From: SIG440 sp045645905
Lineage (GTDB): Bacteria > Bacillota > Clostridia > Monoglobales > Monoglobaceae
Assembly: GCA_045645905.1 (NCBI GenBank)
Contig: JAZRJT010000010.1
Coordinates: forward strand, 1-12,647
Direction: 5' to 3'
DNA: 12,647 nt
Below, piece after piece: positions 6,113-12,647 of the stretch; position 1 is the first letter of the stretch, and each line of letters begins with the position of its first letter. Under the pieces are notes generated by a model, which saw only the letters and a list, made by a program, of their open reading frames with translations, ran no database searches and had not been told where the DNA came from. The position numbers were made by a program, and so were the translations under genes.

Positions 6113-7502
6113 TACATTAAACCGCAAAAAAGAGGAGCTTATTCCTGTTGAAAAGGGTGTATTCCGTATGTATTCATGCGGACCCACAGTTTATAACTAC
6201 TTCCATATAGGTAACGCACGTCCTTTTATCATCTTTGATACCCTGCGCCGTTATCTTGAATACTGCGGCAACACAGTTTATTTTGTTCAAAACTTTACCG
6301 ATATTGATGACAAAATGATTAACAAGGCAAACGAGCTTGGTATCACCGTAAAGGAGCTTGCCGACCAATATATCGAAGAATACTTCAAGGATGCCGATGG
6401 CTTGGGCATCAAGCGTGCCACCGTTCATCCAAGGGCAACTGATAACATAGATGCAATTATTGAAATTGTCAAAGAGCTTGAAGACAAGGGCTATGCCTAT
6501 AATGTAGGCGGAGATGTATACTTTGCCGCAAAAAAATTCAAGGAATACGGAAAGCTGTCACATCAGCCCCTTGAAGATTTGGAAAGCGGTGCAAGAATTA
6601 ACATCAACGAAGACAAGGAAGACCCTATGGACTTTGCTTTGTGGAAAAAGCAGAAACCGGGCGAGCCTGCATGGATGAGCCCCTGGGGTATGGGTCGACC
6701 CGGCTGGCATATTGAATGTAGTGCAATGGCAAACAAATTTCTTGCCAAGACCATTGATATCCACAGCGGCGGTCAGGACCTTATCTTCCCCCACCACGAA
6801 AACGAAATCGCACAAAGTGAATGTGCTCACGGCGTAACCTTCGCAAATTACTGGATGCATAATGGTTATATCAATGTTGACAACCGCAAAATGTCAAAAT
6901 CCTTAGGTAACTTCTTCACCGTTCGAGAAATTGCTGCAGAATTTGATTATGAAGTTATCCGCTTCTTTATGCTGTCTGCACATTACAGAAGCCCCATCAA
7001 CTTCAGCAAGGATTTGATGGAATCTGCAAAATCTGCTCTTGACAGAATTTACAACTGCCTTTCAGATATGCGTTTTCTGGCAGGAAATGCCGAAAGTCGT
7101 CCGGAATTTACCGATGCAGAAAAAGCCTTTACCGAGACACTTGATGCATTTAAGGCAAAATATATCACCGCAATGGACGATGACCTTAACACCGCAGATG
7201 CAATTTCTGTTCTCTTTGAAATCGTATCTGAAGCAAACAAAAGCATTACTGCAACCTCGGGCTTTTCAAAGCAGGCTATAGAATACGCAATCAATATGCT
7301 GACAGAGCTTGGCTGCGTGCTTGGCTTACTCCAGAAAAAAGACGAAGAAACAGATGACGAAGTCAACGTAATCTTAGAAGAACGTGCCAAAGCCCGTGCC
7401 GAAAAGAACTGGGCAAAATCAGACGAGCTTCGTGATAAACTGAAGGAAATGGGCATAATAGTAAAAGATACCCCACAGGGACAGCAGATAACAAAAGCAT
7501 AG
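6099..7502 (+). CDS. cysS: Cysteinyl-tRNA synthetase
   Basis: Class Ia synthetase that charges tRNA-Cys. The 467-residue length is normal. Cys27 in MYSCGPTVYN is the first zinc ligand; the HIGH motif is HIGN at 36-39; GWHIECSAM and FPHHENEIAQSE supply the other zinc-site residues; the KMSKS loop is at about 264-268 (RKMSKSLGNF). The DALR and C-terminal anticodon-binding region ends with RAKARAEKNWAKSDELRD and GIIVKDTPQG. The frame is open upstream to 5964, but the ATG at 6099 is correct: it has AAGGAG at 6084-6089 with a 9-nt spacer, and MKVFNTLNRKKEEL is the normal family N-terminus. It overlaps the 3' end of cysE. The cysE-cysS-mrnC order is conserved in many Firmicutes. Confidence 0.98.
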   Translation: MKVFNTLNRKKEELIPVEKGVFRMYSCGPTVYNYFHIGNARPFIIFDTLRRYLEYCGNTVYFVQNFTDIDDKMINKANELGITVKELADQYIEEYFKDADGLGIKRATVHPRATDNIDAIIEIVKELEDKGYAYNVGGDVYFAAKKFKEYGKLSHQPLEDLESGARININEDKEDPMDFALWKKQKPGEPAWMSPWGMGRPGWHIECSAMANKFLAKTIDIHSGGQDLIFPHHENEIAQSECAHGVTFANYWMHNGYINVDNRKMSKSLGNFFTVREIAAEFDYEVIRFFMLSAHYRSPINFSKDLMESAKSALDRIYNCLSDMRFLAGNAESRPEFTDAEKAFTETLDAFKAKYITAMDDDLNTADAISVLFEIVSEANKSITATSGFSKQAIEYAINMLTELGCVLGLLQKKDEETDDEVNVILEERAKARAEKNWAKSDELRDKLKEMGIIVKDTPQGQQITKA

Positions 7503-7522
7503 AGCTTTTGTAAATCAATAAG

Positions 7523-7628
7523 TAATAATGAATAAATAATAATGAAAAATTATGGTACAAATGCTTTGCATTTGAATTTATAAAAATTGCTTTGCGATTT
7601 TTTACCGCGATTATTCATTATTCATTTA
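7523..7628. repeat. AT-rich imperfect palindromic element with two inner hairpins
   Basis: The 139-nt gap between cysS and mrnC is filled by a structured element. An outer, imperfect inverted repeat pairs TAAATAATAATGAA (from 7533) with the complement of ATTATTCATTATTCATTTA (7610-7628). Inside, GGTA (7554-7557) pairs with TACC (7603-7606). Within that lie two hairpins with the same apex GCTTTGC: CAAATGC/GCATTTG (7558-7574) and AAAAATTGC/GCGATTTTT (7582-7602, one G-U pair). The layout resembles small non-autonomous palindromic repeats dispersed in clostridial genomes. The right end abuts the mrnC ribosome site AAAGGA. The second hairpin plus its T run could also act as a weak terminator. Confidence 0.55.
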
Positions 7629-7641
7629 AAGGAACTTTTCT

Positions 7642-8046
7642 ATGCTTGATACATTTTTAAAACAATTCGCCTTGGGTGAGCAAGTCTCACCCAAGCAATA
7701 TTCCCCCCTTACCCTTGCGTATATCGGGGATGCGGTTTATGAACTGTTTGTACGCACATATCTTATAAAGGACGCCAACTTCCCCGTAAACCGCCTTCAT
7801 AAAGAAGCCATTCACCTTGTAAATGCCAAGGCACAGTCTGACCTTTATCAAAAAATAAAGGACAAGCTTACAGAGGAAGAAATGCAGATTTACAAGCGCG
7901 GCAGAAACACCAACTCTCATCCGCCAAAAAATGCAGATATGGTTGATTATAAATCTGCCACAGGCATTGAGGCATTAATCGGCTATCTTTATCTTATGGG
8001 CAACGACAGCCGTATTGCAGAATTACTTAGCTATCTGGTTGATTAG
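7642..8046 (+). CDS. mrnC: Mini-ribonuclease III
   Basis: A 134-residue RNase III-type catalytic domain with no double-stranded-RNA-binding domain, which in B. subtilis matures 23S rRNA. The family signature is PLTLAYIGDAVYELFVR (22-38), with the metal-binding Asp30 and Glu34. RNTNSHPPKNA (88-98) and DYKSATGIEALIGYLYL (102-118), with Glu110, give the second acidic site. The protein is full length and looks active. AAAGGA (7628-7633) lies 8 nt before the ATG and abuts the palindromic element upstream. Its place directly after cysS matches the B. subtilis order, although the rlmB and yacP homologues that follow there are absent here. Confidence 0.96.
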   Translation: MLDTFLKQFALGEQVSPKQYSPLTLAYIGDAVYELFVRTYLIKDANFPVNRLHKEAIHLVNAKAQSDLYQKIKDKLTEEEMQIYKRGRNTNSHPPKNADMVDYKSATGIEALIGYLYLMGNDSRIAELLSYLVD

Positions 8047-8090
8047 CCTGACAAGCATTTTTACATATTTCAAAAAGGAGATTGGTAAAA

Positions 8091-8927
8091 ATGCTTGCTG
8101 TGATAAAAAAATGTCTTTCCGTGCTCCTGGGCACCTTTATTGTAGCACTGTCTTTGGATTTATTTTTAGTTCCTGCAGACATTGCACCGGGCGGCCTGAG
8201 CGGAGTTGCAATAATACTTCACCACTTGGCAAATATCCCTGTAGGTCTTTCAATACTGTTCCTTAACATTCCCATATTTATATGGGCACTTCGGTATTTT
8301 GATGCAAAATTTTTATTTTCCTCGCTTTTTGGTATGACATCACTTTCAATTCTTACCGATGCTTTTGCGTGGATTAAACCTGTAACAGGCGATATGCTGC
8401 TTTCTGCCGTATATGGCGGTGCTCTTATGGGGTTTGGCTTAGGAATAGTTTTTATCTCAGGCTCCACCACCGGAGGAACAGATATTGCCGCACAAATACT
8501 GAAAAAACACTTCCCCTCAATTTCTGTTGGAAAGTTTGTTCTTATAATCGACGCCTTTATCGTAGCTCTGGCAGGGCTGACCTTTGGCAGATGGGAAATA
8601 ATTCTTTATTCATCTGTGGCTCTTTATATCTGCACCTATATCATAGACCTTCTTGCAGAGGGCATTGATTTTGCCAAGGTGGCATATATTATTTCGGATA
8701 AACCCAAAACAATTTCGTCCGAAATTTCTTCCCGACTTGAGCGGGGAACCACCGCCCTTCACGGCTCGTCCCACTACAGCGGTGCAGAGAAAACCGTTCT
8801 GCTGTGCGTGGTTAAAAAATATGAAATAAATAAACTAAAAAGACTGATAAAAGAAATAGACAAGGATGCATTCGTCATCCTTTCAGACACCCGGGAAGTT
8901 CTTGGGAATGGATTTAAAACTAATTAA
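8091..8927 (+). CDS. YitT-family membrane protein (DUF161 plus DUF2179)
   Basis: A 278-residue integral membrane protein whose transported substrate or role is not established. About five to six hydrophobic segments lie between residues 8 and 190. The family motifs APGGLSG (32-38) and SGSTTGGTDIAA (123-134) are at membrane-embedded turns. A soluble C-terminal DUF2179 domain (about 195-272) contains VAYIISDKP, LERGTTALHG and VLLCVVKKYE and ends with FVILSDTREVLGNGF. The frame is open to a TTG at 8082, but AAGGAG (8075-8080) would leave only 1 nt to it, against 10 nt to the ATG at 8091, which I chose. It follows mrnC by 44 nt and precedes the transketolase genes, so it is probably co-transcribed. 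Confidence 0.93.
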   Translation: MLAVIKKCLSVLLGTFIVALSLDLFLVPADIAPGGLSGVAIILHHLANIPVGLSILFLNIPIFIWALRYFDAKFLFSSLFGMTSLSILTDAFAWIKPVTGDMLLSAVYGGALMGFGLGIVFISGSTTGGTDIAAQILKKHFPSISVGKFVLIIDAFIVALAGLTFGRWEIILYSSVALYICTYIIDLLAEGIDFAKVAYIISDKPKTISSEISSRLERGTTALHGSSHYSGAEKTVLLCVVKKYEINKLKRLIKEIDKDAFVILSDTREVLGNGFKTN

Positions 8928-8956
8928 CATTTTATATACAACGGAGGCACAAAGCA

Positions 8957-9802
8957 ATGAGCAACAAACAATGCAATCTTAAACTTTCTGCCGCTAACAT
9001 CCGCAAAATGGCACTTGAGGCAATTCACAGTGCCAAGGCAGGTCATCCCGGCGGATCCCTTTCGGCTGCAGATATTCTGACATACCTTTATATGTCAGAA
9101 ATGAACATCGACCCACAAAACCCCAAAGACCCCAACCGCGACAGATTTGTTCTTTCAAAGGGTCACGCAGCACCCGGTCTTTATGGTGCTCTGGCAGAAA
9201 GAGGATTTATCCCCAAGGAGGATATCAAAACCTTCCGCCATGCAGAAAGCTATCTTCAGGGTCATCCTGATATGAAGGGTGTGCCCGGCGTTGATATGTC
9301 AACAGGCTCGCTTGGTCAGGGTATCAGTGCAGCCTGCGGAATTGCTCTCGCCGGCAAGCTGGATAATAAAGATTACCGCGTTTATACAATTCTTGGAGAT
9401 GGCGAATGTGAAGAAGGTCAGGTTTGGGAGGCAGCAATGTTTGCGGCTCACTATAAGCTGAATAACCTGACTGCGTTTCTTGATTTCAACGGACTTCAGA
9501 TTGACGGCGACATCCGTGAGGTTATGAACCCTACACCCTTTGACAAGAAATTTGAAGCGTTTAACTGGAATGTAATAATAATTGACGGTCACGATTTTGA
9601 ACAAATTGCAGATGCGATTGAATCTGCAAAGGCTTGCAAGGATAAGCCCACAATGATTATTGCAAACACCGTTAAAGGTAAGGGTGTATCTTTTATGGAA
9701 AACCAGGCAGGTTGGCACGGCAATGCTCCCTCTGACGAGCAGTATGAAATTGCGATAAGCGAGCTTGACCAATACATAAAATCTTTGGGAGGTGCATGCT
9801 AA
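8957..9802 (+). CDS. Transketolase, N-terminal (thiamine diphosphate-binding) subunit
   Basis: First half of a split transketolase, which moves two-carbon units between sugar phosphates in the non-oxidative pentose phosphate pathway. The 281 residues hold the pyrophosphate-binding domain: AGHPGGSLS (28-36), LSKGHAAPGLYG (67-77), GHPD (102-105), STGSLGQG (115-122), and the thiamine diphosphate motif starting GDGECEEG (147-154) and ending at FNG (Asn178). VKGKGVSFMEN lies near the end. The protein stops where the pyrimidine-binding domain would begin, and that domain is the next gene, so this is a natural two-subunit enzyme and not a broken one. GGAGG (8943-8947) lies 9 nt before the ATG. Its stop overlaps the next start in TAATG. 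Confidence 0.96.
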   Translation: MSNKQCNLKLSAANIRKMALEAIHSAKAGHPGGSLSAADILTYLYMSEMNIDPQNPKDPNRDRFVLSKGHAAPGLYGALAERGFIPKEDIKTFRHAESYLQGHPDMKGVPGVDMSTGSLGQGISAACGIALAGKLDNKDYRVYTILGDGECEEGQVWEAAMFAAHYKLNNLTAFLDFNGLQIDGDIREVMNPTPFDKKFEAFNWNVIIIDGHDFEQIADAIESAKACKDKPTMIIANTVKGKGVSFMENQAGWHGNAPSDEQYEIAISELDQYIKSLGGAC

Positions 9803-10749
9803 TGTATACAATTGGAGAAAAAAAGGCAACCCGTGAAAGCTACGGTGCTGCCCTTGCAGAATTCGGCTGTGACGAAAGAATTGTAGTTTTGGACGCTGAC
9901 CTTTCAAAATCAACAAAAACCGAAACCTTCAAAAAAGCATATCCCGATAGATTTATCAACTGCGGTATTGCTGAGGGCAATATGGTATCTGTTGCGGCAG
10001 GTATGGCAAGCTGCGGCAAGGTTGTGTTTGCAAGCTCTTTTGCTATGTTTGCGGCAGGCAGAGCGTTTGAACAGGTGCGAAACTCTATCGGTTATCCCTG
10101 CCTGAACGTAAAAATCGGTGCAACACACGCAGGTATCTCGGTTGGCGAAGACGGAGCTACTCACCAGTGCCTTGAGGATATGGGCATTATGCGTACAATT
10201 CCTAATATGGTTATTTTAAATCCTGCCGATGCAACAGAAGCACGTTTGGCTGTAAAGGCTGCAATTGACCATAATGGCCCTGTATACTTGCGTTTTGGCA
10301 GACTTGCTGTTCCCACTATATTTGGCGAAGACTATAAGTTTGAAATCGGCAAGGGTGTACAGCTTGCGGATGGTAAGGATGTAACCATTGTTGCAACAGG
10401 ACTTATGATACCCTATGCTCTGGAGGCAAAGACAGCTCTTGCAGAAATCGGCATTGATGCAAGGGTAATTAACATCCATACAATCAAGCCAATTGACCGT
10501 GACATCATAATTAAGGCGGCAAAGGAAACCGGTGCAATTGTCACCGCTGAAGAACATAACATTATTGGCGGTCTTGGCTCAGCCGTTGCAGAAGTTCTTG
10601 CAGAAGGCTGCCCTGTTCCTATGGCACGTGTCGGCACTCAGGATGTATTTGGACGTTCAGGTGTGCCTGCTAAACTCTTTGAAATCTATGGTCTTGACAC
10701 CAAAACAATAGTTGAAAAAGCAAAAGCTGTAATTGCAAGAAAGAAATAG
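9802..10749 (+). CDS. Transketolase, C-terminal (pyrimidine-binding) subunit
   Basis: Second half of the split transketolase, 315 residues. The pyrimidine-binding domain contains DADLSKSTKT (31-40), FINCGIAEGNM with the catalytic-type Glu58, FASSFAMFAAGRAFEQVR, and KIGATHAGISVGEDGATHQ (104-122). The C-terminal domain has VTIVATG, INIHTIKP and TAEEHNIIGGLGSAV (about 248-262). The frame extends to an ATG at 9796, but GGGAGG (9787-9792) is only 3 nt from that codon and 9 nt from the ATG at 9802, so I chose the latter. This places the start in a TAATG overlap with the stop of the first subunit, which suits equal production of the two chains. It is not a DXS: the two-chain layout and motifs are those of transketolase-like pairs in Clostridia and archaea. 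Confidence 0.96.
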   Translation: MYTIGEKKATRESYGAALAEFGCDERIVVLDADLSKSTKTETFKKAYPDRFINCGIAEGNMVSVAAGMASCGKVVFASSFAMFAAGRAFEQVRNSIGYPCLNVKIGATHAGISVGEDGATHQCLEDMGIMRTIPNMVILNPADATEARLAVKAAIDHNGPVYLRFGRLAVPTIFGEDYKFEIGKGVQLADGKDVTIVATGLMIPYALEAKTALAEIGIDARVINIHTIKPIDRDIIIKAAKETGAIVTAEEHNIIGGLGSAVAEVLAEGCPVPMARVGTQDVFGRSGVPAKLFEIYGLDTKTIVEKAKAVIARKK

Positions 10750-10787
10750 TTTTTACATAATTTTAACCCCCAAAGGAGTATCAATAT

Positions 10788-11717
10788 ATGAAAATCTATT
10801 CTTCAATCTCTGACCTTATTGGTGCAACTCCCTTGATGGAGATTAAAAACTACAGCAAAGCCAACAATTTAAGCACCGCTATTCTTGCAAAATTAGAACA
10901 TTTTAATCCTGCAGGCAGTGCTAAGGACAGAATTGCAAAAACAATGATTGATGATGCCGAAAAGTCGGGGAAGCTATTTCCTGACTCGGTAATTATCGAG
11001 CCTACAAGCGGCAACACCGGCATCGGTCTTGCGGCTGTTGCGGCATCAAAGGGTTATAAGACAATCTTTACAATGCCTGATACAATGAGTGTTGAACGCC
11101 GCAATCTGCTGGCCGCCTACGGCGCTGAAATTGTTCTGACGATGGGTTCTTTGGGTATGAGCGGTGCAATTGCCAAAGCAAACGAACTTGCAAAGGAAAT
11201 TAATCACAGTTTTATCCCTTCACAGTTTGAAAACCCCGCCAACCCATCGGCGCATTACAATACAACGGGCCCCGAAATCTGGGCTGATACCGAGGGCAGG
11301 GTTGATGTGTTTGTTGCAGGAGTGGGCACAGGCGGTACCATCAGCGGAACAGGTAAATTCCTTAAAGAACAAAACCCCGACGTAAAAATAATTGCCATTG
11401 AACCAAAAAACTCACCACTTTTGTCGATGGGAAAATCAGGCAGCCACAGACTTCAGGGAATCGGTGCAAACTTTATCCCCGACACCCTTGACAAAGATAT
11501 TATTGACGAGATAATAACCGTCACCGAAGATGATGCATATGCATCTGCACGGCTTATGGCAAAGCTTGAGGGTATACTTGTGGGAATATCCTCGGGAGCC
11601 GCTCTTCACGCCGCAACCGAAGTGGCAAAACGCCCTGATATGCAGGGCAAAACAATAGTTGTTCTTCTTCCTGACACAGGAGAGAGATATATGTCAACTG
11701 ACTTATTTAAACAATGA
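10788..11717 (+). CDS. cysK: Cysteine synthase (O-acetylserine sulfhydrylase)
   Basis: PLP enzyme that joins O-acetylserine and sulfide to give cysteine; cytoplasmic. The 309-residue length is typical. The N-terminus LIGATPLMEI is followed by the PLP lysine Lys46 in NPAGSAKDR (many homologues have PGxSVKDR here), the substrate loop PTSGNTGIG (72-80), GVGTGGTISGTG for phosphate binding (about 176-188), IAIEPKNSPLLS, IQG-type GIGANFIP, and GISSGAA near residue 260. The C-terminus PDTGERYMST is standard. AAAGGAG (10772-10778) lies 9 nt before the ATG. With cysE at the start of the same run, it completes the two-step cysteine pathway. The neighbouring hydrolase gene starts 15 nt after its stop codon. 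Confidence 0.97.
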   Translation: MKIYSSISDLIGATPLMEIKNYSKANNLSTAILAKLEHFNPAGSAKDRIAKTMIDDAEKSGKLFPDSVIIEPTSGNTGIGLAAVAASKGYKTIFTMPDTMSVERRNLLAAYGAEIVLTMGSLGMSGAIAKANELAKEINHSFIPSQFENPANPSAHYNTTGPEIWADTEGRVDVFVAGVGTGGTISGTGKFLKEQNPDVKIIAIEPKNSPLLSMGKSGSHRLQGIGANFIPDTLDKDIIDEIITVTEDDAYASARLMAKLEGILVGISSGAALHAATEVAKRPDMQGKTIVVLLPDTGERYMSTDLFKQ

Positions 11718-11732
11718 AAGGACCCAGAATTT

Positions 11733-12467
11733 ATGGAAACAGAAAAAACTTTATGGAACGGTTTTGAATGTATCAATTTTAAATTTGAAGACCACGATGC
11801 CGCTCTTGTTTTCCCTGATGGTGAAAGATGTGGCAAGTGGTTGCTTAAAACCGAATTTTTTGGTGCATTCCCCTACCTTGAAATTGAAATGTTAAAGCGC
11901 GGCTGGTGCGTTGCATTTGTAAAGAACGCTACTCTGTGGGGTCTGGACGAAGACCTTGACACAAAAGCCCGCTTTGCAGACTTTTTAAGCAAAGAGTTTG
12001 GGCTTTACGAAAAATGCGTACCTGTTGGTATGAGTTGCGGCGGTCTTATTGCAGCAAGATTTGCAATAAAATATCCGCAGTATATATCCTGTCTTTATCT
12101 TGATGCACCGGTTCTTAACCTGCTTTCCTATCCGGGAGGCTTTGGCGACGCAGAGCTCTCATCCGACAAAGAATATATTAAATTCCAAAATCAATCAGGA
12201 ATCACCCATACACAGCTGCTTTCATATCGTGAGCATCCCATTGACAAGGTTGATGTTCTTCTTGAAAACAATATTCCTGTTATGCTTGTTGCAGGTGGTG
12301 CCGACAAGGTTGTTCCTTATCACGAAAACGGTGCTGTCCTTGAAAAACAATACAAGGAAAAAGGCGGATGCATTAAGGTTATTATAAAACCCGGTTGCGA
12401 CCACCATCCTCACAGCCTTGAAGATTCTACCCCAAGTGCAGAATTTATTCTGGCTCACGCAGAATAA
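11733..12467 (+). CDS. Alpha/beta hydrolase, substrate unknown
   Basis: A 244-residue soluble protein with an alpha/beta-hydrolase fold and no signal peptide. The nucleophile elbow is VGMSCGGL (98-105) with Ser101. The likely acid is Asp191 in LVAGGADKVVPYHENG, and the likely base is a His in GCDHHPHSLED (221-231), giving a complete Ser-Asp-His triad. The N-terminal part (1-45) carries LWNGFE and CGKWLLKTEFFGAFP, and that block recurs in the next gene. The overall layout recalls esterase or peptidase-like hydrolases, but I cannot name a substrate. AAAGGA (11717-11722) lies 10 nt before the ATG and overlaps the cysK stop codon, so it is part of the same transcript. It is one of two tandem paralogues. 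Confidence 0.88.
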   Translation: METEKTLWNGFECINFKFEDHDAALVFPDGERCGKWLLKTEFFGAFPYLEIEMLKRGWCVAFVKNATLWGLDEDLDTKARFADFLSKEFGLYEKCVPVGMSCGGLIAARFAIKYPQYISCLYLDAPVLNLLSYPGGFGDAELSSDKEYIKFQNQSGITHTQLLSYREHPIDKVDVLLENNIPVMLVAGGADKVVPYHENGAVLEKQYKEKGGCIKVIIKPGCDHHPHSLEDSTPSAEFILAHAE

Positions 12468-12506
12468 TTTAAATATTTAAAATAAATAACGAAAGGAATT
12501 TCTACA

Positions 12507-12647
12507 ATGGAAACAACAAAATCTCTTTGGAACGGCTTTGAACGCCTTGACTTTAAATTTGAGGACAGAGAAGCTATCCTTATTCTCCCCGAAGAAGGAA
12601 AAAAATGTGGAAAGTGGTTACTTAAAACCGAATACTTTGACGCATTC
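12507..12647 (+). CDS. Second alpha/beta hydrolase paralogue (5' end only)
   Basis: A frame opens at an ATG with AAAGGA (12492-12497) 9 nt before it and runs to the window edge, giving 47 residues. It begins METTKSLWNGFERLDF and continues CGKWLLKTEYFDAF. About 30 of the 47 residues match the start of the hydrolase just upstream, including LWNGFE, FKFED and CGKWLLKTE. It is clearly a tandem paralogue, although the catalytic region lies beyond the window. The 39-nt gap between the two genes is AT-rich and contains a 14-nt A/T palindrome (12468-12481) but no convincing terminator, so the two are probably co-transcribed. Confidence 0.85.
   Translation, partial: METTKSLWNGFERLDFKFEDREAILILPEEGKKCGKWLLKTEYFDAF

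Noticed and set aside
9299..9916. Long minus-strand open frame (about 205 codons) opposite the transketolase genes
   Set aside because: It is antisense to two clear enzymes, and its composition (many Cys, His, Asn) is that of a shadow frame. No ribosome site or family resemblance.
8957..10749. A transketolase gene broken by a frameshift, or a DXS
   Set aside because: The break falls exactly between domains, with a proper TAATG overlap and ribosome site. Two-chain transketolases are known in Clostridia and archaea, and the motifs are not those of DXS.
12468..12481. 14-nt A/T palindrome between the two hydrolase genes
   Set aside because: It is made only of A and T, would be a very weak stem, and is the kind of palindrome expected by chance in AT-rich gaps.

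Overview
The window looks like chromosomal, low-to-moderate GC DNA from an anaerobic member of the Clostridia, probably of the Oscillospiraceae/Ruminococcaceae kind. This assignment is an inference. It rests on Firmicutes-type genes (MrnC, EndoA/MazF, YitT), the order acpS-nnrD / alr / mazF, the cysE-cysS-mrnC order, a transketolase split into two subunits, and strong AGGAGG-like ribosome sites. No phage, IS, CRISPR array, rRNA or tRNA is visible. Nearly all of the window is core-type housekeeping sequence.

Layout. Two divergent gene runs are separated by a promoter-bearing spacer at about 5208-5434. The minus-strand run reads leftwards: a membrane GT2 glycosyltransferase, a small two-helix membrane protein, a fused AcpS-NnrD protein, alanine racemase, a MazF-type endoribonuclease, and a small secreted protein of unknown role. 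It ends at a perfect 12-bp hairpin terminator at 39-66. The plus-strand run reads rightwards: cysE, cysS, mrnC, a YitT-family membrane protein, the two transketolase subunits, cysK, an alpha/beta hydrolase, and the start of a second, closely similar hydrolase cut by the window edge.

How the genes fit together. The plus run groups cysteine synthesis (CysE makes O-acetylserine, CysK turns it into cysteine) with cysteine charging of tRNA (CysS), an RNA-maturation enzyme (MrnC) and pentose-phosphate carbon exchange (transketolase). The minus run groups envelope-related functions (D-alanine supply, a membrane glycosyltransferase) with acyl-carrier-protein activation, NAD(P)H repair and an mRNA interferase.

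Points of most interest: (1) holo-ACP synthase and NAD(P)H-hydrate dehydratase are joined in one polypeptide with no NnrE epimerase domain between them; (2) mazF has no recognisable MazE antitoxin upstream, only a 31-codon micro-ORF; (3) a structured, imperfectly palindromic AT-rich element lies between cysS and mrnC and abuts the mrnC ribosome site; (4) the alpha/beta hydrolase is tandemly duplicated at the right edge. I did not find a convincing new multi-gene system.
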